Assembly: GCA_003856375.1 (NCBI GenBank)
Contig: CP034120.1
Location: 2,294,001-2,358,000, forward strand
Direction: 5' to 3'
Length of the DNA: 64,000 bases
DNA from: Glaciecola amylolytica
Lineage (GTDB): Bacteria > Bacteroidota > Bacteroidia > Flavobacteriales_D > Crocinitomicaceae
The notes under the pieces are model-generated. The model had not been told where the DNA came from, searched no databases, and saw only the letters and a program-made list of their open reading frames with translations. The position numbers and the translations under genes are program-made. Shown here piece by piece: positions 52,998-62,315 of this stretch. Positions within the stretch are counted from its first letter, which is position 1. Each line of letters begins with the position of its first letter.

Positions 52998-54737
52998 ATG
53001 AAAAACCAGATAAAACTATTCACTCTAAGCGCATTATTGCTATCGCCTTCTTTCTTGTTTGCCCAGAATCGCAACAAGGAAGTCCGGAATTTGAATCAGC
53101 TTGTTGAAATGATGAATGCCTTCAGTGTTTGCAATCAGCAATGGTATTTTGATGCCGTTCAACTTCAGAGAGCACTGCACGCAAGCAGTGAAAAGATTCA
53201 GAAAAGCTATTTTTATTGCAGTAAAACCCAGGGCAGCGGTTTTTCTTATTATTCGGGAATTGAAGAGGCTTTTCATTTTCCGGAAATCACTCCGAATGCT
53301 CAAAAACAAGTTCCGTCCTACCAAACGAATTATATTCCCTGGCTGCGTTCAAGAGAACAGGTTCGATCCTTGCTTTCCCGGCATCAGATTCCTGCCGAAG
53401 TCAATCCTTTTTTATTGAATTACCTCACTTCTGCAGACAGTTTATTCGCCACACACACGGACTTGAACAATTACATTTCGGACAAGCAGTTTCTTTCTGA
53501 TTCCCTGTTCCCAAAAGCAGAATCCATTCTGAATGCCCATCAGCAATGGTTTAAAGCCTGTCATGAAAACTCTCTGAAACTGGACAGTGTTTTGCATCAG
53601 TATGCAGACACAAAACTCCATCCGTTCAAAACGCATCTGGCTTTACAAAACGGATTACAGGAACTGAAACTCAGCATGAATCTTTTAGCAGATTGGGAGA
53701 AGGTTTTGTATGCTGACGATCAGTCTAAAAACACCGAATACGATTCCAGGATTCGCTTTCTGAATGCCGAGGGTTTGAAAAAGGATTCGCTTTACCTGTT
53801 CAAAACGCGCGGTTATGGAAATCAACACAGCGGATTCTGGCTGCACACGCGTTACAGAACATTTTATACTTCTATGCAAAGCACTATTTACTGGTTTGCT
53901 TCATCCAAACATCAGGCGGAACCTTTTATGAAAGCATCACAAAAGGCTTATGATGATTTCCTTCGGAGCTACAATATGATCACGGAAGATTACAACGATT
54001 ATATTGCTATTGCGGACGGACTGACTTTCACTCAAACATCGGAATGCTGTCTTTCAAAATCTGAGATCGATACCAATCAGAATGTACTTTTGATGAAGGC
54101 CCGCTTACTTTACAAGTTTGAACTTCTTCCGAAAAAGCTGCCGGAAATAACGGAAACACATTCAGAAATACTCAATCCCGACGAAGCTTTGATTCATCAG
54201 GCTCTGCCCCATCATTTGGTGTATTTGTTGGATGCTTCTTCTTCCATGAATGAATCTGAAAAGTTGAGTCATTTGAAGGAAAACGCATCGTATTTAGTCG
54301 GAATTCAACGAAAAGCAGATCAAATTTCGATCGTCACTTTTTCCGGTAAGTCGGAAACGATTCTTCAGGCTGTTCCCTGCGATCAGAAAGAGCACATCAC
54401 AGGAAAAATCAAGCACATTCACGCTTTGGGTCAGACAAATATCCTGGAAGGTTTCAAAACCGTGAGTAGTATTCTCGAAAAAAACAAGCTTCCAAACGGA
54501 ATCAACACGGTGTTGATCTTGACCGACGGCGAATTTGCATTGACAGAACAAATCCAAACTATGATCAAAAACCTGAAAGCCGATAAAATTGGTATTTGCT
54601 TCGTTTATCTTGGAAAGAAATTGAGCAAAAAAGACAGCAAAGCATTCGAAAAACGATACACTGATCTGGGAGTGATCTATTACGACATCAACCAAGTGGA
54701 TCTGAAGGAAGCGTTATTGAAAATTGCAACGGAATAA
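52998..54737 (+). CDS. Secreted VWA-domain protein
   Basis: 579 residues with signal peptide (to about 23). About 370 residues of helical, W/Y-rich sequence without recognised domains, then a C-terminal von Willebrand factor A domain with a MIDAS: DASSSMN (about 412-418), HALGQTNI (T), TDGEF (D). Metal-dependent protein binding. Starts 7 nt after the AraC gene, so could be cotranscribed. The large N-terminal domain is unlike anything I know. Confidence 0.75.
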   Translation: MKNQIKLFTLSALLLSPSFLFAQNRNKEVRNLNQLVEMMNAFSVCNQQWYFDAVQLQRALHASSEKIQKSYFYCSKTQGSGFSYYSGIEEAFHFPEITPNAQKQVPSYQTNYIPWLRSREQVRSLLSRHQIPAEVNPFLLNYLTSADSLFATHTDLNNYISDKQFLSDSLFPKAESILNAHQQWFKACHENSLKLDSVLHQYADTKLHPFKTHLALQNGLQELKLSMNLLADWEKVLYADDQSKNTEYDSRIRFLNAEGLKKDSLYLFKTRGYGNQHSGFWLHTRYRTFYTSMQSTIYWFASSKHQAEPFMKASQKAYDDFLRSYNMITEDYNDYIAIADGLTFTQTSECCLSKSEIDTNQNVLLMKARLLYKFELLPKKLPEITETHSEILNPDEALIHQALPHHLVYLLDASSSMNESEKLSHLKENASYLVGIQRKADQISIVTFSGKSETILQAVPCDQKEHITGKIKHIHALGQTNILEGFKTVSSILEKNKLPNGINTVLILTDGEFALTEQIQTMIKNLKADKIGICFVYLGKKLSKKDSKAFEKRYTDLGVIYYDINQVDLKEALLKIATE

Positions 54738-54800
54738 ATATTATTTTCAGGATTCTTTCGTTAGTATAGGGTAAACACTCCTACAAACACGAAAATCGGT

Positions 54801-57626
54801 ATGCAACTTTCTCACTTGAAATTCTTTCTTGTCAGTTTAATCGTATCGGCCAGTTATGCACAAAACTCCACCTACTCCGTTCAATACACCAGGCAAAACG
54901 GTATGTTGTCAAATCTGGCTTATTACGGAATCTTTGATCAGAATGATTTTCTATGGATTTGTCAAAGTCAAGGCTTGTCCCGTTTTAACGGAACTGATTT
55001 CACTCATTTCACGGTACAAGATGGTTTACCGGACAACGATATCATCTACGTCACTGAAGATACAAAAGGAACCATTTGGGCACAGCCATTTCAACGTGAA
55101 GCTGCTTTTTTGAAGCGCAACACTCCCCGGTTTCAAAATGTAAATACGATCATTCATCGGGATACAGTTAAAAAAGATCAGACATATCGTGTTTTTGCAT
55201 TGAAAAACGGAAAAGTCGTCTTAGTAACGGAGCAAGGTGTAATACGGATCATACAAAATGACAAATGGATCGCCTCGTACTATACAAACCACCCGATACA
55301 TTTTCATTTGATTTATTTATCGGAAACAACCGATAACAAACTTGTGCTACTTTATTCAGGTATTCAATTCACAATCAATCAACGGGATAAAACAATAAAA
55401 CGTCAAACACTTTTCAAGTATAACGGTATGATTTTTAATCAGGACTGGATTTGCTTCCATAATTTGTTAAACGGGCCTATGCTTCTTTGTAAAAACATCA
55501 AAACGGGAGAAACCTTTCCTATAAAAAATGTTCATGCAATCCATCGTCTCGGAATTTTCAAATCCGGAATTTTAATGAACCAGGAAGGTCATAATTTGTC
55601 CTTTTTCGATTTTAAAACCAGGAAAACAATTCCTTTGGATACCAGCGTTATTCTTGCTCACGCTATTGAAAATAAGTCAGGAACAGTTCGGGTTCTGATC
55701 ACCGGAGACAACGGGATTCATATTCAAAACAAGGAAACCTTTGCCGGCAAGCATTTCATAAATCAAGCTCCTGCTTTTTTCTACTTAAATAATCAACAGG
55801 TATTCATCAGTGATGCTGTCGGTAATTTATTAAACTTACCAAACGGAAGCAAACGAAACATTTCAAACAATGTATACAAGTCAACTACTTTTGCTGAAAG
55901 AATTGGTGATTCGGATCTGGTGTACGGATCTACTTCCGTAGCTTCCAATACGACCGATTTATCTCAGAAAGTCTCAAAAATGGGTTCTGTTAAAGACGTT
56001 TATATTTTAAATGACTCTATCAGATATCTCAGTACTTTCAAAGCGGCGTTTATCTTTAATATAAAAAATCAAAAGGAGCAAAATATTTATCAGGGCAGAA
56101 CAACTTCAATAAGCGCAGGTCCCAACGGCTCTATTTTTATTGGAACTATTCAGGGATTGAAAGAATTGACAAAAACCGGAAAGCTGATTGATTGGAGTGA
56201 AACCGGAAAATTTAAGTCCATCAGGATCACAGATCTGTGTTTCCGGAAAAATGTGCTTTGGGTGGCAACTGCCGGCAACGGATTAAGTGCTATTTACAAT
56301 GGAAAATCCCGAAAGATCTTAAGTTCACGAAACGGAACCTCCCAAGATCAAGTCGAATGCATCGAAGAATCTGATAACAAACAGCTTTACATCGGTTATA
56401 CCAACGGGGCTGAAAAACTGGTTTATGAATTTAAGCATGGAAAATTACAAATCCTGCATCTCATAACGCTCGATATCTTCAAAGATGAAGGAATCCGGAA
56501 GTTTTTCTTTCACAATGGATTGGTTCATGGTCTGGGGTACAATAGTTTATTTCAATTTGACACGAAAAAGCAGACTGCGCTCCGGAAATTCCGCTTACAA
56601 CTGACCCGCTTATCCATCAATAAACAAGCACATAAAATTCAGCCGAGAACCAATCTGAAACCGGGGAAATACAATCTTCAAATTGAATTTTCAACGCAAA
56701 ATTATCAACGTTTACCTGTACGCTATCGTTATCGTGTCAATAAAGAAAGCTGGAACTACACTTCCAATGGAACTATTTCGTTGGATCAGCTGAGTTCCGG
56801 AGATTATCAAATCACCATACAAGTGTTGAGCAACTATAATCTTCCTTCGGATTCACATGTAATCACCGTATCCGTTGGTTATCCGTTCTATACCCGGAAA
56901 GGATTCCTTTTTGGACTTGTTTCCTTCTTACTTATCGCTGTTTATTTTCTTGTTCGTTATTCCTTGAAGCGGCATTACCAAAAGTTAAACGACAAAATAG
57001 TGCAGCAAAGCAAGCTCAGGGAACTGGAACTCATCGCTCTGAAAGCGCAAATAAACCCACATTTTGTTTTCAATTGTCTGAATTCGATCAAAGGATTAAT
57101 CTACCGGCAACGCATAGAAGAAGCGGATCTTTACATAGACCGTTTTGCCCAGCTTTTCAGAAATACGCTGGAGGCTTCTTATGAAAAAAATTACCCACTT
57201 TCCTCCGAAATAGATTACCTCAAAGCCTATCTCGAAATTGAACAAATGAGTATGAACTATAAGTTTGATTTCGAGTTTATTATTGATCCGATGGTGGATA
57301 TCAACCGGATATTAATTCCCGCAATGCTATTACAACCACATGTCGAAAATTCAGTGAAACATGGTGTGTCAGTTTTGAGAAATCAAAAAGGAATGATCAC
57401 CATTTCTTTTGAAAAAAGAGAAAACGATCTGATTTGCACCATTCGGGACAATGGTCCGGGAAGAAGAGCACAACATCCGGAATCAGTTAAACAGCACATG
57501 GGGAAAGGCATTTCGATCACTGAAAAAAGGGCTCAGCTCTATGACATTGAAACAGCATTCATTGAACACGCTTCCGGCGGAACATCCGTCATTCTTAAAC
57601 TCACCATTACCACACGCTATGATTAA
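54801..57626 (+). CDS. LytS-type sensor histidine kinase with periplasmic propeller
   Basis: 941 residues. Signal peptide to about 20, a long beta-propeller of the two-component-regulator repeat type (QNGMLSNLAYYGIFDQNDFLW, DGLPDNDI, about 25-600), a Y_Y_Y-like domain (about 610-695), one membrane helix (about 703-725), and a His_kinase/HATPase module: QINPHFVFNCLNSIKGL with phosphorylated H754, then CTIRDNGPGRR and GKGISITEKR. Overlaps the downstream LytTR regulator by 8 bp. It senses an extracellular ligand, unknown here. Confidence 0.9.
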   Translation: MQLSHLKFFLVSLIVSASYAQNSTYSVQYTRQNGMLSNLAYYGIFDQNDFLWICQSQGLSRFNGTDFTHFTVQDGLPDNDIIYVTEDTKGTIWAQPFQREAAFLKRNTPRFQNVNTIIHRDTVKKDQTYRVFALKNGKVVLVTEQGVIRIIQNDKWIASYYTNHPIHFHLIYLSETTDNKLVLLYSGIQFTINQRDKTIKRQTLFKYNGMIFNQDWICFHNLLNGPMLLCKNIKTGETFPIKNVHAIHRLGIFKSGILMNQEGHNLSFFDFKTRKTIPLDTSVILAHAIENKSGTVRVLITGDNGIHIQNKETFAGKHFINQAPAFFYLNNQQVFISDAVGNLLNLPNGSKRNISNNVYKSTTFAERIGDSDLVYGSTSVASNTTDLSQKVSKMGSVKDVYILNDSIRYLSTFKAAFIFNIKNQKEQNIYQGRTTSISAGPNGSIFIGTIQGLKELTKTGKLIDWSETGKFKSIRITDLCFRKNVLWVATAGNGLSAIYNGKSRKILSSRNGTSQDQVECIEESDNKQLYIGYTNGAEKLVYEFKHGKLQILHLITLDIFKDEGIRKFFFHNGLVHGLGYNSLFQFDTKKQTALRKFRLQLTRLSINKQAHKIQPRTNLKPGKYNLQIEFSTQNYQRLPVRYRYRVNKESWNYTSNGTISLDQLSSGDYQITIQVLSNYNLPSDSHVITVSVGYPFYTRKGFLFGLVSFLLIAVYFLVRYSLKRHYQKLNDKIVQQSKLRELELIALKAQINPHFVFNCLNSIKGLIYRQRIEEADLYIDRFAQLFRNTLEASYEKNYPLSSEIDYLKAYLEIEQMSMNYKFDFEFIIDPMVDINRILIPAMLLQPHVENSVKHGVSVLRNQKGMITISFEKRENDLICTIRDNGPGRRAQHPESVKQHMGKGISITEKRAQLYDIETAFIEHASGGTSVILKLTITTRYD

Positions 57627-58362
57627 TGCACTTATTATTGACGACCAGGAAATTAACTGCTTTCTGCTCCATGGATTACTGGAGTTTTTTTTTCCAAATA
57701 ACATCAAACCACACGCAACATCCAATACGGAAGAAGCATTGGAACTAGTATCGAAAATCAAACCGGATCTGCTTTTTCTGGATATTACCATGCCGGAAAT
57801 GAATGGTTTCGAATTATTGCACCAAATCAGGAAACAGCATCAAACAGAAGTCATTTTTGTTACGGCTTACGACGAATTTGCGTTAAATGCATTCGAATAT
57901 CAGGCTCTTGGTTATATTACAAAACCCGTGGTTTCCGAAAAATTCGTGCAAACAGTAAACCGCGCCATTGAATGGATCAACCAGAAAAGGAATGTCGCAC
58001 TTCTGGAATCCTTAAAACATGTAGCTAATCCAAACGATAAAAAAATAACACTCCCCAGTCAAAAAGGCTTGACTTTTGTTGAACCTGCAAACATTCTGTA
58101 TTGTGAAAGCAGTGGAAATTATACGACCTTCTTTCTCACAAACCGAAAACAAATCGTTGTCAGCAAGCAAATTGGCAGTTTTGAAAAGAAACTCGGGATA
58201 CATTCTATTATCCGGGTACACGATCGTTATTTGGTAAACCTCCAGCACGTAACCACATACCTGCGTGGAAGCGGCGGTTCTTTAGTGTTAAATTCGGGGA
58301 AAGAAATTCCTGTTTCTGTGAGACGAAAAACGGAACTAATGGCTTTTTTTGAAACAGAATAA
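57619..58362 (+). CDS. LytTR response regulator
   Basis: 247 residues from the ATG at 57619, overlapping the kinase gene by 8 bp. Receiver domain with D55 (LDITMPEMNG), K in ALGYITKPV, then a LytTR DNA-binding domain (about 145-245; CESSGNYTTFFL, IRVHDRYLVNL). Cognate partner of the sensor kinase. An upstream in-frame ATG lies inside the kinase gene and is rejected. Target genes unknown. Confidence 0.93.
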   Translation: MINALIIDDQEINCFLLHGLLEFFFPNNIKPHATSNTEEALELVSKIKPDLLFLDITMPEMNGFELLHQIRKQHQTEVIFVTAYDEFALNAFEYQALGYITKPVVSEKFVQTVNRAIEWINQKRNVALLESLKHVANPNDKKITLPSQKGLTFVEPANILYCESSGNYTTFFLTNRKQIVVSKQIGSFEKKLGIHSIIRVHDRYLVNLQHVTTYLRGSGGSLVLNSGKEIPVSVRRKTELMAFFETE

Positions 58363-58377
58363 CACGAAATGATTTCT

Positions 58378-59112
58378 CTAGGTCATTTGCACCAATTGCG
58401 CTACTGTTCTTGATTCCGGATGATAAAACAAAAAGTAACTCACTCCGATGAGACCCAATTCGTACATTCCCACCTGACCGACAAACAAAAAAGCATCTTC
58501 CTGCCCGTTCCAAACGGGATATTCCGGGCTAAACTGAACCAAAGAAGGAAGCGGGCCGAAGTAGTCAAAATCATCGATTTTTTTCGGTTTCCATTTTTTT
58601 ACGGCTTTTCTCCAGATCTCAATTACTTCGTTTGAAAATTCCAATGCTTCATCGTAGTTTATTTTATCAGGAAGATTCTCAGTAGGAATCATTTTCAGGT
58701 ATTTCCCTTTCAGATTTTCTGCAATTGCTTCCACTTCTTCCAATCCTTCTTCGAAAGGACAAACTTCCTCTTCATCGTCTATTGCAACCGGGTTTCCTTT
58801 GTAATCCATAAAAGAAAGGTTGGTGATTTTTCCCGATTCATCCAACTGATAAATCAAATAATCCAGGTTGGTGGATTCATGATACAAAACGGTGATCTTT
58901 TCTGAAAAATCCGGATTCAGAGCAGAAAGATCGAGTTCCATGATCGGAAAGACAATTTCCTTTACCGGTTCATAATCCTGAAAAACAGCAGCAGGTTCGG
59001 GAACCAGACGATGTGGAGTTTGCTCATCAGTGATCCAACAGAAAAGGGCTTTGTTGTCTGAAACAAGTTTCTTCGGGTAGATTTTCTGATAAGCAGATAC
59101 AACTGAAAACAT
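58378..59112 (-). CDS. Hypothetical protein, acidic
   Basis: 244 residues, no signal, strongly acidic central part (IDDEEEVCPFEEGLEEVE). The C-terminal third contains WNGQEDAFLFVGQVGMYELG. I cannot name a family; a distant relation to cytoplasmic immunity/SMI1-like or DUF1963-like proteins is possible but not shown. Converges with the LytTR gene. Confidence 0.6.
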   Translation of the reverse strand: MFSVVSAYQKIYPKKLVSDNKALFCWITDEQTPHRLVPEPAAVFQDYEPVKEIVFPIMELDLSALNPDFSEKITVLYHESTNLDYLIYQLDESGKITNLSFMDYKGNPVAIDDEEEVCPFEEGLEEVEAIAENLKGKYLKMIPTENLPDKINYDEALEFSNEVIEIWRKAVKKWKPKKIDDFDYFGPLPSLVQFSPEYPVWNGQEDAFLFVGQVGMYELGLIGVSYFLFYHPESRTVAQLVQMT

Positions 59113-59420
59113 GGCTTCGCAATTTTAACTATTTGATTTTTATAAGGGCTTCAAAAACAATTTCAAAATGGTGTTTAAAATACTAATCTTTTGCATAAAA
59201 CGGTGCAATATTAAAATAGTTTGTAGAATACCACAGATGCAAATAGAGGTGGCGCTTACCAGTCGCCACAACTAAACCGGCGAGTCCGTTAGGCGAGCAT
59301 CTATTTGTGCATTTGTGGAAAAACCTCACCGGGAATTTTACTTAAAATAAAGGCACTAAAGATCCGAAAGGGCAAGAATTGGTTTTCAAAATCTCTGTAA
59401 AACAAATGAACGTTTCATTC
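59113..59420. other. Intergenic stretch, 308 bp, with a structured repeat
   Basis: Holds the hairpin element at 59231-59318. No gene seen between the two minus-strand genes. Confidence 0.5.
59231..59318. repeat. Complex intergenic stem-loop element
   Basis: The outer arms CCACAGATGCAAATAG (59231-59246) and CTATTTGTGCATTTGTGG (59301-59318) pair apart from two inserted bases. Inside lies GTGGCG-N9-CGCCAC (59249-59269), then a G/C-rich stretch. It could be a REP-type mobile repeat or an RNA element; no known family recognised. Confidence 0.6.
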
Positions 59421-60038
59421 CTACATTCCGTTTTTCATGGCCCATTTAAGCAAGGTATTTTTCTCTTTGGGCAAACCTAGTTTTTCAATGATATTGGTTC
59501 GGTGTCCTTCAATGGTTTTTTCCGACAGGAACAGCAATTCCGCGATTTGCTTACTGGTTTTCTGCTGTGCAATCAATTCCACAATTTTCCGTTCCGAAAA
59601 AGTCAATTTATCCAATTCGCTGGTGCCTGTTTCTCGCACACTGATCAGATCTTTCAACAAAGAATCACTCACATATTGATTTCCTTTTTCCACTTCTTCC
59701 AGGCATTTTTTCAGCTCATCCTGCGCATGTTCTTTCAGAATATAACCGTATGCACCGAATTCACGGGCTTTGTTATAAATCATGAGTTCTTTGTGCATGG
59801 TTAAAAGAATCACTTTGGTTCTCAACTTCAGCTCTTTTACTTTTTTGGTAACATCCAGTCCGTCCATTGCCGGCATATTGATATCTAAAATAGCAACATG
59901 AGGCAAGCGCAGTTGAATCATATTCAAAGCCGAGATTCCGTTGGCACAGGTTCCTACTACATGATGTCCGTAAGATTCTACAAAAGCTTGTGTTCCCTGA
60001 AGTGTCAAAGGATGATCGTCTGCAATAATTATATCCAT
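59421..60038 (-). CDS. NarL/FixJ-type response regulator
   Basis: 205 residues. Receiver domain with phosphorylatable D52 (ILDINMPAMDG) and K in GYILKEHA, then a LuxR-type helix-turn-helix (about 140-200; FSERKIVELIAQQKTSKQIAELLFLSEKTIEGHRTNI). Its start overlaps the end of the kinase gene by 10 bp, so the pair is one operon. Confidence 0.95.
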   Translation of the reverse strand: MDIIIADDHPLTLQGTQAFVESYGHHVVGTCANGISALNMIQLRLPHVAILDINMPAMDGLDVTKKVKELKLRTKVILLTMHKELMIYNKAREFGAYGYILKEHAQDELKKCLEEVEKGNQYVSDSLLKDLISVRETGTSELDKLTFSERKIVELIAQQKTSKQIAELLFLSEKTIEGHRTNIIEKLGLPKEKNTLLKWAMKNGM

Positions 60039-62029
60039 GTGTTTCTTTTTAATTCAACAGTAACCACTGTTCCGTTTGTGTCGGAATGGATTCTGGCTGT
60101 GCCGCCAATAGCTTTGCTCCGCTCAATAATATTGTGCAAACCGAAAGCATCCTTCCTTTGAAGTGTTTCTTCAACCGGAAACCCTTTTCCGTTATCTTTT
60201 ATTTGAATGAACGTTCTTTGAGTTTCTTCAAAAATAATGATCTTTGCCGCAACAGCTTCCGCATACTTAATGGTATTTGAAAGTGCCTCCTGAACAATCC
60301 GGTAGACCTGCAATTCATCCGAAACAGACAACGAAGAATGGTAGTCAATATCAGAAGTAACCATCAATTGATTGATTGCCTGCGCACGTTCCACCAGTTG
60401 CTCTACGCTTGCCGAAAGCCCGACTTTTTCAAACATTACAGGATGTAAATTACGACTAATACTGCGAATATCATTGATAATCATATCAATCTTATCGCCC
60501 GTCAATTTCGGATTATCGGTCATCGTATGTTTCAGATTCAGAAGCTCATGGCTGACGCTGTCATGCAAATCACTTGCAATCCGCTTGCGTTCTTCTTCTG
60601 TTTTCTCAAGCAGTTTTTTTGTGTATTGCTGAGCCCGCTGATTTTCCAGTCGGTTCTTTTTCTGTTTTTGACGGGACAATAAGCTGATTACAATCAAGAG
60701 TACTGCCATCAAAAGTGTGACCAGCAAGGCAATGGTTACTTTTCCTTCTGCAATCGTTTGTTTCTGATTGCTGATCTGCTGCTCTTTCCGTTCGGTTTCG
60801 TAAACTTTATTCAGCTCCAGTGTTTTGGCAATCATCCGTTGATTCGTGATCTTATTTTCGGCCTCTTTTTCCTTCTCGGAATAGGCATATGCTTTTTGAT
60901 AGTCTTTTTTCAGCAAAGCATTTTCTTTCAACACTTTCAAAAAAGCAATCTGGTTTTGATAATCGTCTTGTTCTTCCACCTCATGCAATGCCTGCTCAAT
61001 CACTTCCGGAGCTCTGATTCCTTCCCCGGTCTTTACCTGATACGCAGCCAATGCAATGGTGTAATCTGCTTGTGCGCTCATGGATTGCAACTTATCGACC
61101 AGGAGTTTCATTTCTCCCAAAATGGCTTTTGCTTCCGCCAAACGCTCTTCGTGAATGAGTACATCGATATAAAAACTGGAAAGTCCCAATTCGAGGGATT
61201 CATCCTGCATTTTGCTTCTTCTGAAAAGATGATAGGTCGAATCGATCAACGCAAATTTCTTCGGACTCTCCATTTCGTCATACAACAGGATTTTGTTGTG
61301 CAGGGAAGTCATGATATTTGGCTCATCTCCTACTTCCTGGTAAGCAGCCATGGCTTTGTCGAAGTAAACTTCCGATTCCTTGTAGTTTTTAGTGTAAAGA
61401 TGAACCAAAGCAATGTTGTCGTAAACGCCTCCTTTTCCGGTCTGGCTCTTCGTTTTTTCAAACCAGTTCAAAGCTTTCACATTATTCTGAAGTGCTTTTT
61501 CGTGTTCTCCGATGGCAAAATAGCAAAAAGCCATATCTGCATATCCGTGAGCAACTTCCGTACAGGTATTGTAATCAAATGGTTTGCGAACCACCAGTTT
61601 TTTAAAGCAGTTAATTGCTTTGCGGTACTCACTTTGATGAATCAGGTAATTTCCCAAATAGGATTCCACAAAAAGTGTTTGATCCCACGGAAGCTTTTGC
61701 TGGTATTGTTTTTTGAAAGAGCGGACTGAATCCAGAGTTTCATCGCTGAAAAAGGAATAATACATTTCCTGTTCAGCAATTTCTCCCAATGAGATGGCTG
61801 CATGTTTCAGGTTCCCTGCTTTGATCTGTTCCGAATAATGTGCGAAAAATGACGGGTAAAAAGTGCTGTCATGAAAATGATTTCTATCCGAAAGCCTCTC
61901 GCAGACAGAATCCGGTAATTTCCGGTCTGTTTTCTTATAAACAAATTCACCTGATGGCTTCCCACACGCTACAAATAAGCATGCGAATAGTAGTCCTGAA
62001 AACCAAATTTTCATCAAGTGATTTTTCAT
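60029..62029 (-). CDS. TPR-sensor histidine kinase (HisKA_3 type)
   Basis: 666 residues from the ATG at 62029 (a TTG one codon earlier is rejected). Signal/lipoprotein-like N-terminus (LFACLFVACGKPSG), TPR repeats (about 40-390, with AYQEVGDEPNIMTSLHNKILL-type motifs), a membrane helix (about 420-445), and a NarX/DegS-type kinase core: DLHDSVSHELLNL with phosphorylated H489, and KDNGKGFPVEE plus GLHNIIERSKAIGG. Partner of the NarL-type regulator. The periplasmic TPR may sense a protein or small molecule. Confidence 0.92.
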   Translation of the reverse strand: MKNHLMKIWFSGLLFACLFVACGKPSGEFVYKKTDRKLPDSVCERLSDRNHFHDSTFYPSFFAHYSEQIKAGNLKHAAISLGEIAEQEMYYSFFSDETLDSVRSFKKQYQQKLPWDQTLFVESYLGNYLIHQSEYRKAINCFKKLVVRKPFDYNTCTEVAHGYADMAFCYFAIGEHEKALQNNVKALNWFEKTKSQTGKGGVYDNIALVHLYTKNYKESEVYFDKAMAAYQEVGDEPNIMTSLHNKILLYDEMESPKKFALIDSTYHLFRRSKMQDESLELGLSSFYIDVLIHEERLAEAKAILGEMKLLVDKLQSMSAQADYTIALAAYQVKTGEGIRAPEVIEQALHEVEEQDDYQNQIAFLKVLKENALLKKDYQKAYAYSEKEKEAENKITNQRMIAKTLELNKVYETERKEQQISNQKQTIAEGKVTIALLVTLLMAVLLIVISLLSRQKQKKNRLENQRAQQYTKKLLEKTEEERKRIASDLHDSVSHELLNLKHTMTDNPKLTGDKIDMIINDIRSISRNLHPVMFEKVGLSASVEQLVERAQAINQLMVTSDIDYHSSLSVSDELQVYRIVQEALSNTIKYAEAVAAKIIIFEETQRTFIQIKDNGKGFPVEETLQRKDAFGLHNIIERSKAIGGTARIHSDTNGTVVTVELKRNTWI

Positions 62030-62236
62030 CAAGGGAAATCTTTCGTTAAAAATACCTGTTTGGAATGAATCAGAAGTTCTTTATCTCAAAAAACAGGGGT
62101 TATCCCTTGCAGTCTGAAACTTACAAAACACAGACATTTGTAATAAGTGGTTTTGTATTTTAAAATTGTACTGATTTTTATTCTTAACGAAAAAATATCT
62201 AAATATACCCTTAACTACTGTTTATAGCGTAAAGTG

Positions 62237-62272
62237 AAAACCTCCATAAACATCAGTTCATGGAGGTTTTTC
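62237..62272. terminator. Bidirectional terminator at the end of the efflux operon
   Basis: AACCTCCAT / ATGGAGGTT stem (62239-62247 with 62260-62268), T-rich on the plus strand, TTTT on the minus strand. It lies between the outer membrane efflux gene end and the kinase promoter region. Confidence 0.75.
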
Positions 62273-62315
62273 GATTTAAATTCTTTTATGAGAGAACTCT
62301 GCGCCGAAGAACGGA

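Noticed and set aside
57451-57618. Upstream ATG for the LytTR regulator (57451)
   Set aside because: It lies within the kinase gene in another frame. The receiver domain begins at 57619, and the 8-bp overlap is typical of coupled pairs.
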